Part shown: positions 33,004 through 41,534 of the stretch, piece by piece | Position numbering within the stretch: the first letter of the stretch is position 1 | Layout of the letters: every line of letters begins with the position of its first letter | NCBI GenBank assembly: GCA_023078685.1 | Contig: JALGAS010000003.1 | Span: forward strand, 5,332,001 to 5,396,000 | Reading direction: 5' to 3' | Source of the DNA: Neopestalotiopsis rosae | Taxonomy: Eukaryota > Ascomycota > Sordariomycetes > Amphisphaeriales > Sporocadaceae | Length of the DNA: 64,000 nt | The notes under the pieces: model-generated | The model's input: only the letters and a program-made list of their open reading frames with translations | What the model was told of the DNA's origin: nothing | The model's database searches: none | Program-made: the position numbers and the translations under genes

Positions 33004-34836
33004 TTCCCCCTCGGACGAATATTTTTTAAAATTTAAAAATATTTTATATAATATTTAAATAACTCCCTTTTTTATTTTATTTTAAATTAATTATGCCTAT
33101 AAAAACCTATTATTTATATATAATTTAGGGAAAAAGGTTTATAATAATAGTTTATTTTTAGCGCTTTATAATTTCGATATAATAATATATTTTCTTATCG
33201 GCGTAATTTTAATATTCGACATCTTTTATATATGCTTAATTAAATAATCGTTAGAATAAAAATTTACGGTAGCGTTTTTAATTAGCTATTAAGGTATCGA
33301 CGTTATATTAAAGGCGAATTCTCCTTTTGCGGCGAAAATAAATATAAAAGGCAAAAATATATGCTTTAAATAAATTTCGAAATTTTGGATTTTTAGCGAT
33401 TATATTTAGTGGATTATAATCGTAAATAATTAGGTATTTCCCTTTTTACGGCGTAAAATCCTTAATAATAGCTATTGCGTAATTATATTAAAATCGGTTT
33501 TTTTAGGTTTTATAATTATTATCGAATATATAATTATCCGAAATTTAATTAAATATAAATATATCGAAATAATAAAGCTATATAGGCTTTAAATATTTAA
33601 CGTTTAGGAATTTTAAAATTATATCCCGATAGCGGTAATTAGCAGGATTAAAAGCGATTTAATTAGCTTTTTTTTAGGCGTATTTAAAAAATATAAATTA
33701 TAAATAAACGTAAAATATTTTAAAAATTAATATTATTTATAAAAAGAAAGGAACGAATCGTTATATTAATTTTATAAAGCCGTTAGGCGCTAAAATAAAT
33801 GCTTAAATCGAAACGTAATTATTTATAAAGGATTCGGTAAAAATTTAATTTTTTTAATTTTTTAGGATTTTCCCTTTTTAAATAAGCTTATATCGTATTT
33901 AAAAAAACCCTTAAAATCGTTATTATTATATAAAACGTTATTATCGAATAATTTTTTTATTATTTTTCCTTTAACGTTATAAGGCTAATAATAAAGTAGA
34001 ATTTTTTTACGTAATTTATAAGCCGTAATAAAGCCAAGCCTAATTTAATTAGAAATTTAATATATTAAAAGTAATATATATTTCGAGGCTAGGCCTTTTT
34101 AATCGTTTTAATATTAATATTTTTTATTTTTTATATTATTATCGCTTATAAATTTAAATATTATTTTAAAAGCTTAAAATTGCTTTATTAATAATAATTT
34201 TATAAATTTATTAGCTATTTAATTTTTAATAAAAATATATTAAAGCTTTATTTTTTTTTAGCGATTTTTTCCTTTATATAATATTATTATAAATCGATAT
34301 ATTTTATTTTTTCGTAAAACTCGGGGTTTTTAATAAAAGCAATAATTTTTTAATTATTTTTATAAAAAACCGTTATAAAAAGGCCGCTTTTTTTAATTTT
34401 AATTAAAAAATTTTATAAAAGCTTTCGAAGCTAAATAATTTTTTTAATAGCTTACGTTTAATTTATATATTTTGCTTTATAAAATAAAAGGGCTATAGCG
34501 GTTTATTTTTTTAAGCGCTAATTAATTATATTATTATTAAAATTAAAAATATAGCTTATAATTAATTTTTTATCGGTAAAATCCCCGGCTTAATCGGTAT
34601 TATAATATTTTTTTAAAAGGTTTATAGGATTTTAATAGGTTAATTTTAAATTAATAATTTATTTAAGGTATCGAAAAACTCGTTTAACGGTTTTTTAATA
34701 TTTAAATATTAAATTTTTTATAAATCGATTTAAATAGGAAATAATAAAAATAATATTAGGTTTTATGCCTAATATAGCGTATATTAATAAATTTATAATT
34801 CGAGCGTATTAATTTTTAAATTCGGCGGTAGCTAAA
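33004..34836. other. RIP-decayed interior of the outer element, left part
   Basis: AT-rich remnant of the 3' part of pol (probably the RNase H side) of the outer copia element. No open frame. The last five bases (ctaaa, 34832-34836) are the target-site duplication of the inner element. Confidence 0.7.
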
Positions 34837-35308
34837 TGTTCTAAGGTCTGATTGGGTAATCATATACCTTAGGCACAGGGAAGCGTTCAACTATAGGATT
34901 CGTAGAATCGTCTGGTATAGGCTGAAAAACGTGGTTTTATTGAAGCTTAAGGACAGAAAGAAAGTAAACTAATTACAGGTAGAATAACTCCCTTTTATAC
35001 CTATAAAACCAACCAATAAGAACATTCTGGAATATATTATTAATTAAGTTGATTTATAATCAAGTTAATTAATAATACGGTTGATTTATAATCAAGGAAA
35101 GTGGTGGAATACTATAGAAGGTATTTGGGTGGGGCTACCCTATAGTGTTGCCACCGCAATGGCCACCACTTAGTGGGGCTTTACCGAACGTTAAAGATAT
35201 CGTTAATAACCGATATCTTTACAGCCTTTATAGCTATTATAACGATTTATATATCGTTATAATGCTAATTTTATGCACTATTCGATGCTGTATAACATCC
35301 GTGCAACA
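34837..35308 (-). repeat. Inner copia 3' LTR (left)
   Basis: 472 bp. Read side by side with 40133-40604, I find no difference. It contains a short internal repeat, GTTGATTTATAATCAAG twice with small variation. Identity of the LTRs implies very recent insertion. Confidence 0.95.
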
Positions 35309-35318
35309 CTCCCCCTGT
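35309..35318 (-). other. Inner copia polypurine tract
   Basis: On the element's sense strand ACAGGGGGAG directly precedes the 3' LTR, as expected for the plus-strand primer. It overlaps the last base of the pol stop codon. Confidence 0.75.
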
Positions 35319-37993
35319 TAAACAGTATCGGTCAAGTTTAACAGTTTTACGAACTTTTGGAATTTATCCCTGGGAAGTGGTTTCGTAAGGCCGTCTGCTG
35401 GAATATCATTCGTCGATATATATTCGATACGAATATTTTGATTTTCGACTTCTTGGCGGACGTAATAATACCGTATAGCAGTATGTTTCGTCCTTTGATG
35501 ATATTCGGGGTTATAAGCCAAATTAATGGCTCCCGTATTATCTCCTTTAATTAATACGGTATTAATATTAATACCGATTTCTTCGAGGAGATTTTTCAAC
35601 CAAATAGCCTCCCGGGTAGCCTGCTCTAGCCCGTTAAACTCGGCTTCGGTGGTTGATAAGGAAATCGTTGACTGTCTTTTGGATTTCCAACTTATCGGTC
35701 CGTTATTTAAGGTAAATAAATAACCGGACGTAGATTTACGGGTTTCGTAATCCCCAGCAAAGTCGGCATCGGAATATCCTATTAATCCGGGTTTTATAGT
35801 CCCGTTATAGGTGATTCCAAGGTGGAAATGGGATTTTATATAGTTAAAAACCCTTATTACCCCTTTCATCGAAGTATTCGATGGGTTTTGCATGAATCTG
35901 GCTAAAAACGATACGGGGTAAGCCAGATCGGGCCTGGTTTGTACCATAGCGTACATTAATCCACCTAATAAGTGCTGGTATCGGTGGATAAATTCCGAAG
36001 AAGCCGGTTTTTCGTTGGTTTTATTAGTATACAACGATTTCGGAAAACCAGGACTTAGCGGTATACTGGATGGTTTTATATCGGAAAAACCGTTAATTTC
36101 CAGTAGGCGTTTGAGGTAAGTTGACTGGTTGATGCGAATGGTTTTCTTTTCCCGGTTTCTTTCAATTTGTATACCGAGAAAATACGAAACTGGTCCCAGG
36201 TCTTTTATTTCGAAATCTTTCGAAATATCCTGTTTTAATTGGTTGATTTTTCGTAAATCAGGACCAAAAATCAGGAAATCATCCACGTAAGTAATAATAA
36301 AGATATTAGAATCTTTATTATAATACGCTGATTCGTCTGAAATAAGTGGATTAAATCCGAGCTTTTTCAAGGCGTTTTTCAGTGTGATTTGCCATTGACG
36401 TGGACTTTGTTTAAGGCCGTATAGTGCCTTTTTCAACAATATAGCCTGGGTATTATCGTCTTTCCATCCGAAATTATTTAATTCCGGATTTTCGGCAAGG
36501 AAGTCGGATAATCCGGTTATCGGGGTAATAAATACTTCTTCGTTTAATTCCCCGTTTAAGAAAGCACCGATTATATCGATTTGTTCGATTTCCCAGTCGT
36601 AGTATGCAGAGAGAGCTAATAAAAGCCTCCAGGTAGTGGATTTTGTTCCCGTAGCGAAGGTTTCGAAATAATCGATACCGTATCGTTGTTCGAATCCACG
36701 TACCACCAGTCTTGCCTTATACCGCTCAATATTACCGTTTTTATCGGTTTTTCTTTTAAAAACCCATTTAACGGTAAGTGGGTATTTACCGGCTTTTTGG
36801 ATTTCATCACGATCGATTGCCTGAAAAGTCCCTTTTCGTATAAGTTGCCGAAGTTCTTCGTGGGCAGCTTGCAGCCATTTTTCCTTTTCCGGCGTTTTTA
36901 ACGCTTGTTTAAGCGTTTTCGGTTCAGTATAGCCGTTATCGATCGTGGAATAATACGAGATATCAGCGAATAATTCGTCGTATTTAACGAATTTATCTCG
37001 TTCTTCTTCCGTAAGTTTCGGAAGGACTACTTCGATATTCGATCTCGGAATATTCGAAATGGTATCGGATTCGGTGTTCCCGGGTAAGTTCGGTCGTTCG
37101 CTGATACCGGGTAGGTTCGGTCGGTCGATATCCATGGCCGTGCATTCTTCCCTTGACCGGAGGTTATAAGGGCTATTAATCCCTTGACTTTCGTTCTCAA
37201 ATGAACCGATGGTTAAGTTATCCGACTTAGCGTAACGGTTAATATTTGCGGCTTCTGCCGTGGGGTTCGAGGTTCGATTCCCCGGAACGGTGGTTCGAAA
37301 GTCATTAGAATGCTGTGAATTCTCCGAATTGTGTAAATTCTGAAGATTATCCGAATCCTGTGAATTCTCCCCCTCTTTTCGATCTTCCGGTAATAATCGA
37401 ATATGGGAGGTCCGTATAATTCGTGATTTATACGGTCGATCAGCAATATAGACGTAGTAAATTTTATTACCACTATAGCCGATTATCTTTCCGTTTTCGG
37501 TAATATTACCGAATTTATCGGAAGTGACCCGATTTTCTTTTGATTTATATACCAAAACAGGCGTTCCAAGGGCATGGATGGTAGATACGTCAGGCTTATT
37601 ATCCCGTTGTAGCCAGAAATAATCGTAAAATTCCTGGTAAGGGGTAAGCTGACCGGACGATGTAGCCGTAATATTTACTAAGTAAACAACGGCTTTTACA
37701 ACGAATTCCCAGAGGTTTTTCGGGAGTTGTAAATCGATAAAAACCGTACGGGTTTTTTCGATAATAATTCGATTCGTCCTTTCGGCAATACCGTTTTGTT
37801 CCGGTGTATACGGAGTAGTGGGTTCGAAAATAATCCCTTTTCCGGTTAAATAATCGTTTAATTTAACCGGGGAAAACTCCCTGCCGTTATCCATGCGAAT
37901 CACATTCGGGTATCGACCGAATTGTGTTTTATAATATTCGATTTTCTTGGTAACGATATCGAATATTTCAGACTTTTCCTTGGAAAACTCCAC
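35318..37993 (-). CDS. Inner copia pol: integrase, reverse transcriptase, RNase H
   Basis: 891 codons with the integrase core at the start (IRMDNGREFSP, then PEQNGIAERTNR), a serine- and asparagine-rich linker (about 200-300), the reverse transcriptase (KWVFKRKTDKNGNIERYKAR, then RLVVRGF; catalytic YVDDFLIFG at 569-577) and RNase H (TSGYLFTLN, STTEAEF, HQRTKHTAIRYYYVRQ). All catalytic motifs look intact. The frame begins inside the integrase, and its true N-terminal part lies upstream in the next frame, so the start codon here is not biological. It is offset from the gag-protease frame by one nucleotide near 38175. Confidence 0.9.
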   Translation of the reverse strand: MEFSKEKSEIFDIVTKKIEYYKTQFGRYPNVIRMDNGREFSPVKLNDYLTGKGIIFEPTTPYTPEQNGIAERTNRIIIEKTRTVFIDLQLPKNLWEFVVKAVVYLVNITATSSGQLTPYQEFYDYFWLQRDNKPDVSTIHALGTPVLVYKSKENRVTSDKFGNITENGKIIGYSGNKIYYVYIADRPYKSRIIRTSHIRLLPEDRKEGENSQDSDNLQNLHNSENSQHSNDFRTTVPGNRTSNPTAEAANINRYAKSDNLTIGSFENESQGINSPYNLRSREECTAMDIDRPNLPGISERPNLPGNTESDTISNIPRSNIEVVLPKLTEEERDKFVKYDELFADISYYSTIDNGYTEPKTLKQALKTPEKEKWLQAAHEELRQLIRKGTFQAIDRDEIQKAGKYPLTVKWVFKRKTDKNGNIERYKARLVVRGFEQRYGIDYFETFATGTKSTTWRLLLALSAYYDWEIEQIDIIGAFLNGELNEEVFITPITGLSDFLAENPELNNFGWKDDNTQAILLKKALYGLKQSPRQWQITLKNALKKLGFNPLISDESAYYNKDSNIFIITYVDDFLIFGPDLRKINQLKQDISKDFEIKDLGPVSYFLGIQIERNREKKTIRINQSTYLKRLLEINGFSDIKPSSIPLSPGFPKSLYTNKTNEKPASSEFIHRYQHLLGGLMYAMVQTRPDLAYPVSFLARFMQNPSNTSMKGVIRVFNYIKSHFHLGITYNGTIKPGLIGYSDADFAGDYETRKSTSGYLFTLNNGPISWKSKRQSTISLSTTEAEFNGLEQATREAIWLKNLLEEIGININTVLIKGDNTGAINLAYNPEYHQRTKHTAIRYYYVRQEVENQNIRIEYISTNDIPADGLTKPLPRDKFQKFVKLLNLTDTV

Positions 37994-38028
37994 GTCACGG
38001 AAGCCGGTTTTATCATCGGTAAAGCCGG

Positions 38029-39606
38029 TTATATAATTATAACCGGAATAGCTGGATAGGGTAATATATACCGTATCGATGCAAATTCGATATAGTGGTA
38101 TATCTGCCCGATTAGGATTAATACGGGCTTGGTTACGGGTAATTTTACCCGAAAGGCAAGATTCGCAATGGAAATCTTCCTTTTTATTTCCCCCTTCGGT
38201 ATACCAGCAGTTATTTTAGCTGTTTTAGCTAAAATATCGAAGCTAGGGTGGCCAAGGACCTTATGCCATCGTTCCGTAGCTGTGAGGAAATTCGAATTAT
38301 TATTTAATAATTCGACTTCTTCGAAATCCGTAAAATTATCGGATTTCTTTACCGATTCCGGTTCCGGGTAAGCCACGTCGAGTATACGGGCTTTTTCCAC
38401 TGTTTTTAGTGGATTTATGGCTAAGTAAGCCATATCGGGTTCCGATTTATTTGCTACGTGAAGAAAGAAACCACGTTTTCCTTGATTTAACGTAGCAAAC
38501 GGACGATTCTTAGAATCGCAAAGTTTATTCCCGCTTATAATACCACCTTTCTGGTAGTGAAGCTGGCCGGACATAATATTTAGCGGAAATTCCGGAATGT
38601 AGAGTACGTTTAATAACGTAATTTTACGTATTTCCCGGTTAATTTGGAATGGAAGAACGATTTTTCCTATTCCTTTTGGAAATACTTTTCCACCACCCGT
38701 AATAACCGGTGGTAAACCGGTTTTTTCGGTGAATTCGACGAATAATTTCTTATTATTCGCAATATGCTTCGAAGAACCAGTATCGTATAGCCACCAGTCT
38801 CGTGGAACGGTATTGAATTTCCGATTATTCGGAATATCCGAAAAAGAATAAAATGATTCTTCTTCGGTGGTTTCTTCGGAATCACGTGGTGGTTTTCCTC
38901 GATTTTGTGACTTATTCGAGGAACGGGTGGATGAAGTCGAAGTATTCGGCTTATTCGACTTATTCGAATTATTCGAATTATTCGATTTATTCGAATTCCA
39001 CCGTTTCTTTCCGCTTTTGGATTCCCATCGATTTTGATTGGTCCGGGAATTTCGGGACTTATTCTTATTACCCGTAAAATAAGAATTTCCCATTACCGAA
39101 TCTGGATCCCGTCGGTTTTCGTCTAATATATCGGTTATTAGACTTTCCAAATCAGGGGGTGTAAGTAACCGTAAGGCACTTCTTTGACGATCTGCCCATA
39201 TAGGGTAGGCTGACTGGAGGGCGGCTATAAAGATCGTCTTTTGATCGATATCGTCGATCTTTGCCCCAACGTTTAAAAGCTTGGATAAATAGCTTTTAAA
39301 ACTGGAAATAAACTCGTTTAACGAGTTATAATTCTCGAATTTTATAGTATGGAATTCGAGGTATAGCTGCTGTCGAAGGACGGGACCGGTGCCTTGATAG
39401 GCTGATTGTAAAGTCGATAGAGCCTTATACGGATCAAGTTCATCGAAAATCAAACTTAACGGTTCGTTCGTTAAGTTTTGACGAATCAGAAGCAACGCTT
39501 GGGCTTTTTGTATCTCGGTTATACCGATATACGTTTCAGGTTTTTCGAAAAAACCGTCTATACCCAACAGCTTCATATATAACTGGCACGTATAGTGGAT
39601 TTCCAC
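38029..39606 (-). CDS. Inner copia gag, protease and pre-integrase domain
   Basis: 525 codons. Residues up to about 170 match copia-type gag (UBN2/retrotran_gag class: LYMKLLGIDGF, LQSAYQGTGPVLRQQLYLEF). The aspartic protease is WWLYDTGSSKHI (Asp275). The pre-integrase zinc motif starts WHKVLGHPSF. Where a CCHC knuckle would sit there is instead an Asn/Ser/Lys-rich tract (RWNSNKSNNSNNSNKSNK), and I see no C-x2-C-x4-H-x4-C. The correct reading continues for about 60 codons in the pol frame after 38175. A further gag start lies upstream in another frame (39573-39686, MDGTIRALSG..., then DNWNTWK), so a second frameshift occurs near 39577, in a TA repeat. Confidence 0.85.
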   Translation of the reverse strand: MEIHYTCQLYMKLLGIDGFFEKPETYIGITEIQKAQALLLIRQNLTNEPLSLIFDELDPYKALSTLQSAYQGTGPVLRQQLYLEFHTIKFENYNSLNEFISSFKSYLSKLLNVGAKIDDIDQKTIFIAALQSAYPIWADRQRSALRLLTPPDLESLITDILDENRRDPDSVMGNSYFTGNKNKSRNSRTNQNRWESKSGKKRWNSNKSNNSNNSNKSNKPNTSTSSTRSSNKSQNRGKPPRDSEETTEEESFYSFSDIPNNRKFNTVPRDWWLYDTGSSKHIANNKKLFVEFTEKTGLPPVITGGGKVFPKGIGKIVLPFQINREIRKITLLNVLYIPEFPLNIMSGQLHYQKGGIISGNKLCDSKNRPFATLNQGKRGFFLHVANKSEPDMAYLAINPLKTVEKARILDVAYPEPESVKKSDNFTDFEEVELLNNNSNFLTATERWHKVLGHPSFDILAKTAKITAGIPKGEIKRKISIANLAFRVKLPVTKPVLILIGQIYHYIEFASIRYILPYPAIPVIII

Positions 39607-39686
39607 GTATTCCAGTTATCCGAACCAGAGAGTTTCTGTTTCTCCGGCATTTGGCAACCGGATAAGGCACGTATAGTGCCATCCAT
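39573..39686 (-). CDS. Inner copia gag N-terminal piece
   Basis: A 37-codon frame starting at ATG 39686 and reading MPEKQKLSGSDNWNTWKSTI before a TGA. The SGSDNWNTWK motif is the usual beginning of copia gag, so this is the natural start of gag. It is offset from the main gag frame by one nucleotide at a short TATATA run. This could be a small insertion, an assembly error or a real inactivating change. Confidence 0.65.
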   Translation of the reverse strand: MDGTIRALSGCQMPEKQKLSGSDNWNTWKSTIRASYI

Positions 39687-39843
39687 TTTGCCTGAATTTT
39701 CCCGTTATAACGATATACAAATCGTTACAGACGGTAAAGGATTCGTCGAAATAAAGGTAAAGACCTTTAAGTATACGATAAAGTATCGTATAAGTGATCC
39801 GTAAAACGGGTAACGCTGCTTTCCTAATGCAGCAATCGGCCAC

Positions 39844-40118
39844 TATAGCGGAATTCCGAAGTCTACACTAAGTGACTTATAGCTCGTTCGGGAGAGCGGC
39901 TATAGTTTTCGATTTATACCTTTTATTAAGGTATACAGCCTATAATGCAGTATAATGCAGTATACTGCCTATAATCGGCCACTATAACGCGTTTCCGAAA
40001 CTTAAAAGTTAACCTTTTAGCCGTTATGTGGCTGTAACGGGTAAGGTTAACCGTTTCGGGCGTGGTTTATAGTTTTTCGATTATAAAGTCCGGTATCCAG
40101 GTATGGTATTATACCGGA
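39844..40118 (-). other. Inner copia 5' leader
   Basis: Untranslated leader between the primer-binding site and gag. It holds short repeats such as CAGTATAATG/CAGTATACTG (near 39950) and CGGCCACTATA. No coding potential seen. Confidence 0.5.
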
Positions 40119-40132
40119 CCGGGCTCATAACC
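40119..40132 (-). other. Inner copia primer-binding site (half initiator tRNA-Met)
   Basis: Immediately after the 5' LTR the sense strand reads GGTTATGAGCCCGG. This is complementary to the anticodon stem-loop of initiator tRNA-Met (GGGCTCATAACC), not to a tRNA 3' end. Internal, half-tRNA priming is known for Drosophila copia and related elements. Confidence 0.8.
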
Positions 40133-40604
40133 TGTTCTAAGGTCTGATTGGGTAATCATATACCTTAGGCACAGGGAAGCGTTCAACTATAGGATTCGTA
40201 GAATCGTCTGGTATAGGCTGAAAAACGTGGTTTTATTGAAGCTTAAGGACAGAAAGAAAGTAAACTAATTACAGGTAGAATAACTCCCTTTTATACCTAT
40301 AAAACCAACCAATAAGAACATTCTGGAATATATTATTAATTAAGTTGATTTATAATCAAGTTAATTAATAATACGGTTGATTTATAATCAAGGAAAGTGG
40401 TGGAATACTATAGAAGGTATTTGGGTGGGGCTACCCTATAGTGTTGCCACCGCAATGGCCACCACTTAGTGGGGCTTTACCGAACGTTAAAGATATCGTT
40501 AATAACCGATATCTTTACAGCCTTTATAGCTATTATAACGATTTATATATCGTTATAATGCTAATTTTATGCACTATTCGATGCTGTATAACATCCGTGC
40601 AACA
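40133..40604 (-). repeat. Inner copia 5' LTR (right)
   Basis: 472 bp, identical by eye to the left LTR. It should carry the element's promoter. The right target duplication ctaaa follows at 40605-40609. Confidence 0.95.
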
Positions 40605-40609
40605 CTAAA

Positions 40610-40962
40610 TAATCCGCTAGGGGAGGATTTGGCTTATTTAGAATTATAAAAATATCGATTTTAGCATAATTTTTTATTTTAAAATCTCGTAGGATTTTTT
40701 TAATATAAGCCTTTTAGCCGAGGTAAATAGCTTATTTAGGGCGATTACGGCGGATTATTATATTTAAATAATAATTATATAGGCTTATATTTAATATATC
40801 GAATTTTTTGCTAAATTTGGCTTTTAAGGCTATAATATCTAATTTAAATAAATCGGTAATAAATAAGTCGTTAACGTAAACGGTTATATAAATGCTTTTT
40901 TTAACGAAAATACCGATATTAGCGTTTAATAGCTTAAAATTAAATTTTTCGAGGTAAATTAA
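40610..40962 (-). pseudogene. Reverse transcriptase relic of the outer copia element
   Basis: On the minus strand the words ITVYVNDLFIT are readable at about 40857-40887. The expected copia motif is ITVYVDDL. GAC to AAC at the first catalytic Asp and the surrounding stops fit RIP. It places the outer element's reverse transcriptase here and confirms the leftward orientation. Confidence 0.7.
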
Positions 40963-41093
40963 TATAACGACTACGGGCGTGTGCGCGTGCCGTGGCGTAT
41001 ATAATGGGATACGCAGGCGTATCGGCGGACGCCGATACTGCTGGTCTTTTAGATTATTAGCGCAATGGTTTTATTTGCGTGATTATTATTATA
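40963..41093. repeat. TRIM-like terminal repeat, left
   Basis: Shares with the right copy a long block including GCGTGCCGTGGCGTATATAA and the perfect palindrome TATCGGCG-GA-CGCCGATA. It diverges from the right copy only at C/T and G/A sites. Confidence 0.65.
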
Positions 41094-41141
41094 ATAATAT
41101 CGGCGTCCACTAATTTATTAACGCAAAAGGACTTACGTTCG

Positions 41142-41163
41142 ATTCCCCGTATAATCGGGGAAT
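41142..41163. repeat. Perfect 8-bp hairpin with Pol III B-box-like sequence
   Basis: ATTCCCCG-TATAAT-CGGGGAAT forms a perfect stem in the interior of the TRIM-like element. The left arm overlaps GTTCGATTCC (41137-41146), close to a tRNA B box. No complete tRNA fold was obtained around it. Confidence 0.4.
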
Positions 41164-41398
41164 AAGCGACGGTACCGTGCTAGTATCGGGTATAAGCGTT
41201 TTCGTACGGGCTTATAAAGCGCTGCTTTAGCGAAAATAAACGCTACGAATATCCTAAGGGCTAAATTATTATATTAAATATGCGTACTCTTGCAATTATG
41301 CCTAACGAGCCGGGCGTAATACCGCAGCCGACGTGCTAACGAATAGCTAGCGAAACCCTTAAGTCTCGAGGACGAGCCTCCGTAAAAAAAGGGATAAT

Positions 41399-41529
41399 TA
41401 TAATAACTACGGGCGTATGCGCGTGCCGTGGCGTATATAATGGGATACGCAGGCGTATCGGCGGACGCCGATATTACTGGTTTTTTAGATTATTGGCGCA
41501 ATAATCTTATTTGCGTAATTATTATTATA
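41399..41529. repeat. TRIM-like terminal repeat, right
   Basis: Second copy of the 131-bp repeat. It carries more T and A at variable sites than the left copy (for example GTATGCG versus GTGTGCG). Confidence 0.65.
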
Positions 41530-41534
41530 ATTAA

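Larger units (their letters stand above)
34837..40604 (-). mobile_element. Young Ty1/copia LTR retrotransposon inserted in the outer element
   Basis: A 5768-bp element with 472-bp LTRs starting TGTTC and ending AACA, flanked by a perfect 5-bp duplication (ctaaa at 34832-34836 and 40605-40609). Orientation is minus. Gag-protease and integrase-RT-RNase H frames are long, and base composition is not RIP-like, in sharp contrast with its surroundings. The primer-binding site (40119-40132) is complementary to the anticodon region of initiator tRNA-Met, and a polypurine tract abuts the left LTR. Two apparent frameshifts interrupt the coding region. The copia order (integrase before reverse transcriptase) is clear. 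Confidence 0.95.
40963..41529. mobile_element. Short terminal-direct-repeat (TRIM-like) element
   Basis: Two 131-bp direct repeats (40963-41093 and 41399-41529) bound about 305 bp of unrelated interior. Both start TATAA(C/T)(G/A)ACTACGGGCG and end TTATTATA, consistent with TG...CA termini after RIP. A 5-bp duplication attaa flanks them (40958-40962 and 41530-41534). Differences between repeats are transitions. The interior is clearly richer in G+C than its surroundings and has no open frame. No protein is encoded, so it would depend on another element. Confidence 0.6.

Noticed and set aside
37255..37300. Second B-box-like sequence (GGTTCGATTCCCC)
   Set aside because: It lies in the linker of the copia pol frame and no tRNA fold surrounds it.
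38160..38190. Programmed -1 ribosomal frameshift in the inner copia
   Set aside because: The run does not form a canonical X-XXY-YYZ heptamer in the zero frame, and the site lies inside the pre-integrase domain, not at the gag-pol boundary.
41050..41165. tRNA gene in the TRIM-like element
   Set aside because: A-box- and B-box-like words exist and a D-arm can be drawn, but the T-stem and acceptor stem do not pair and the anticodon loop lacks U33.
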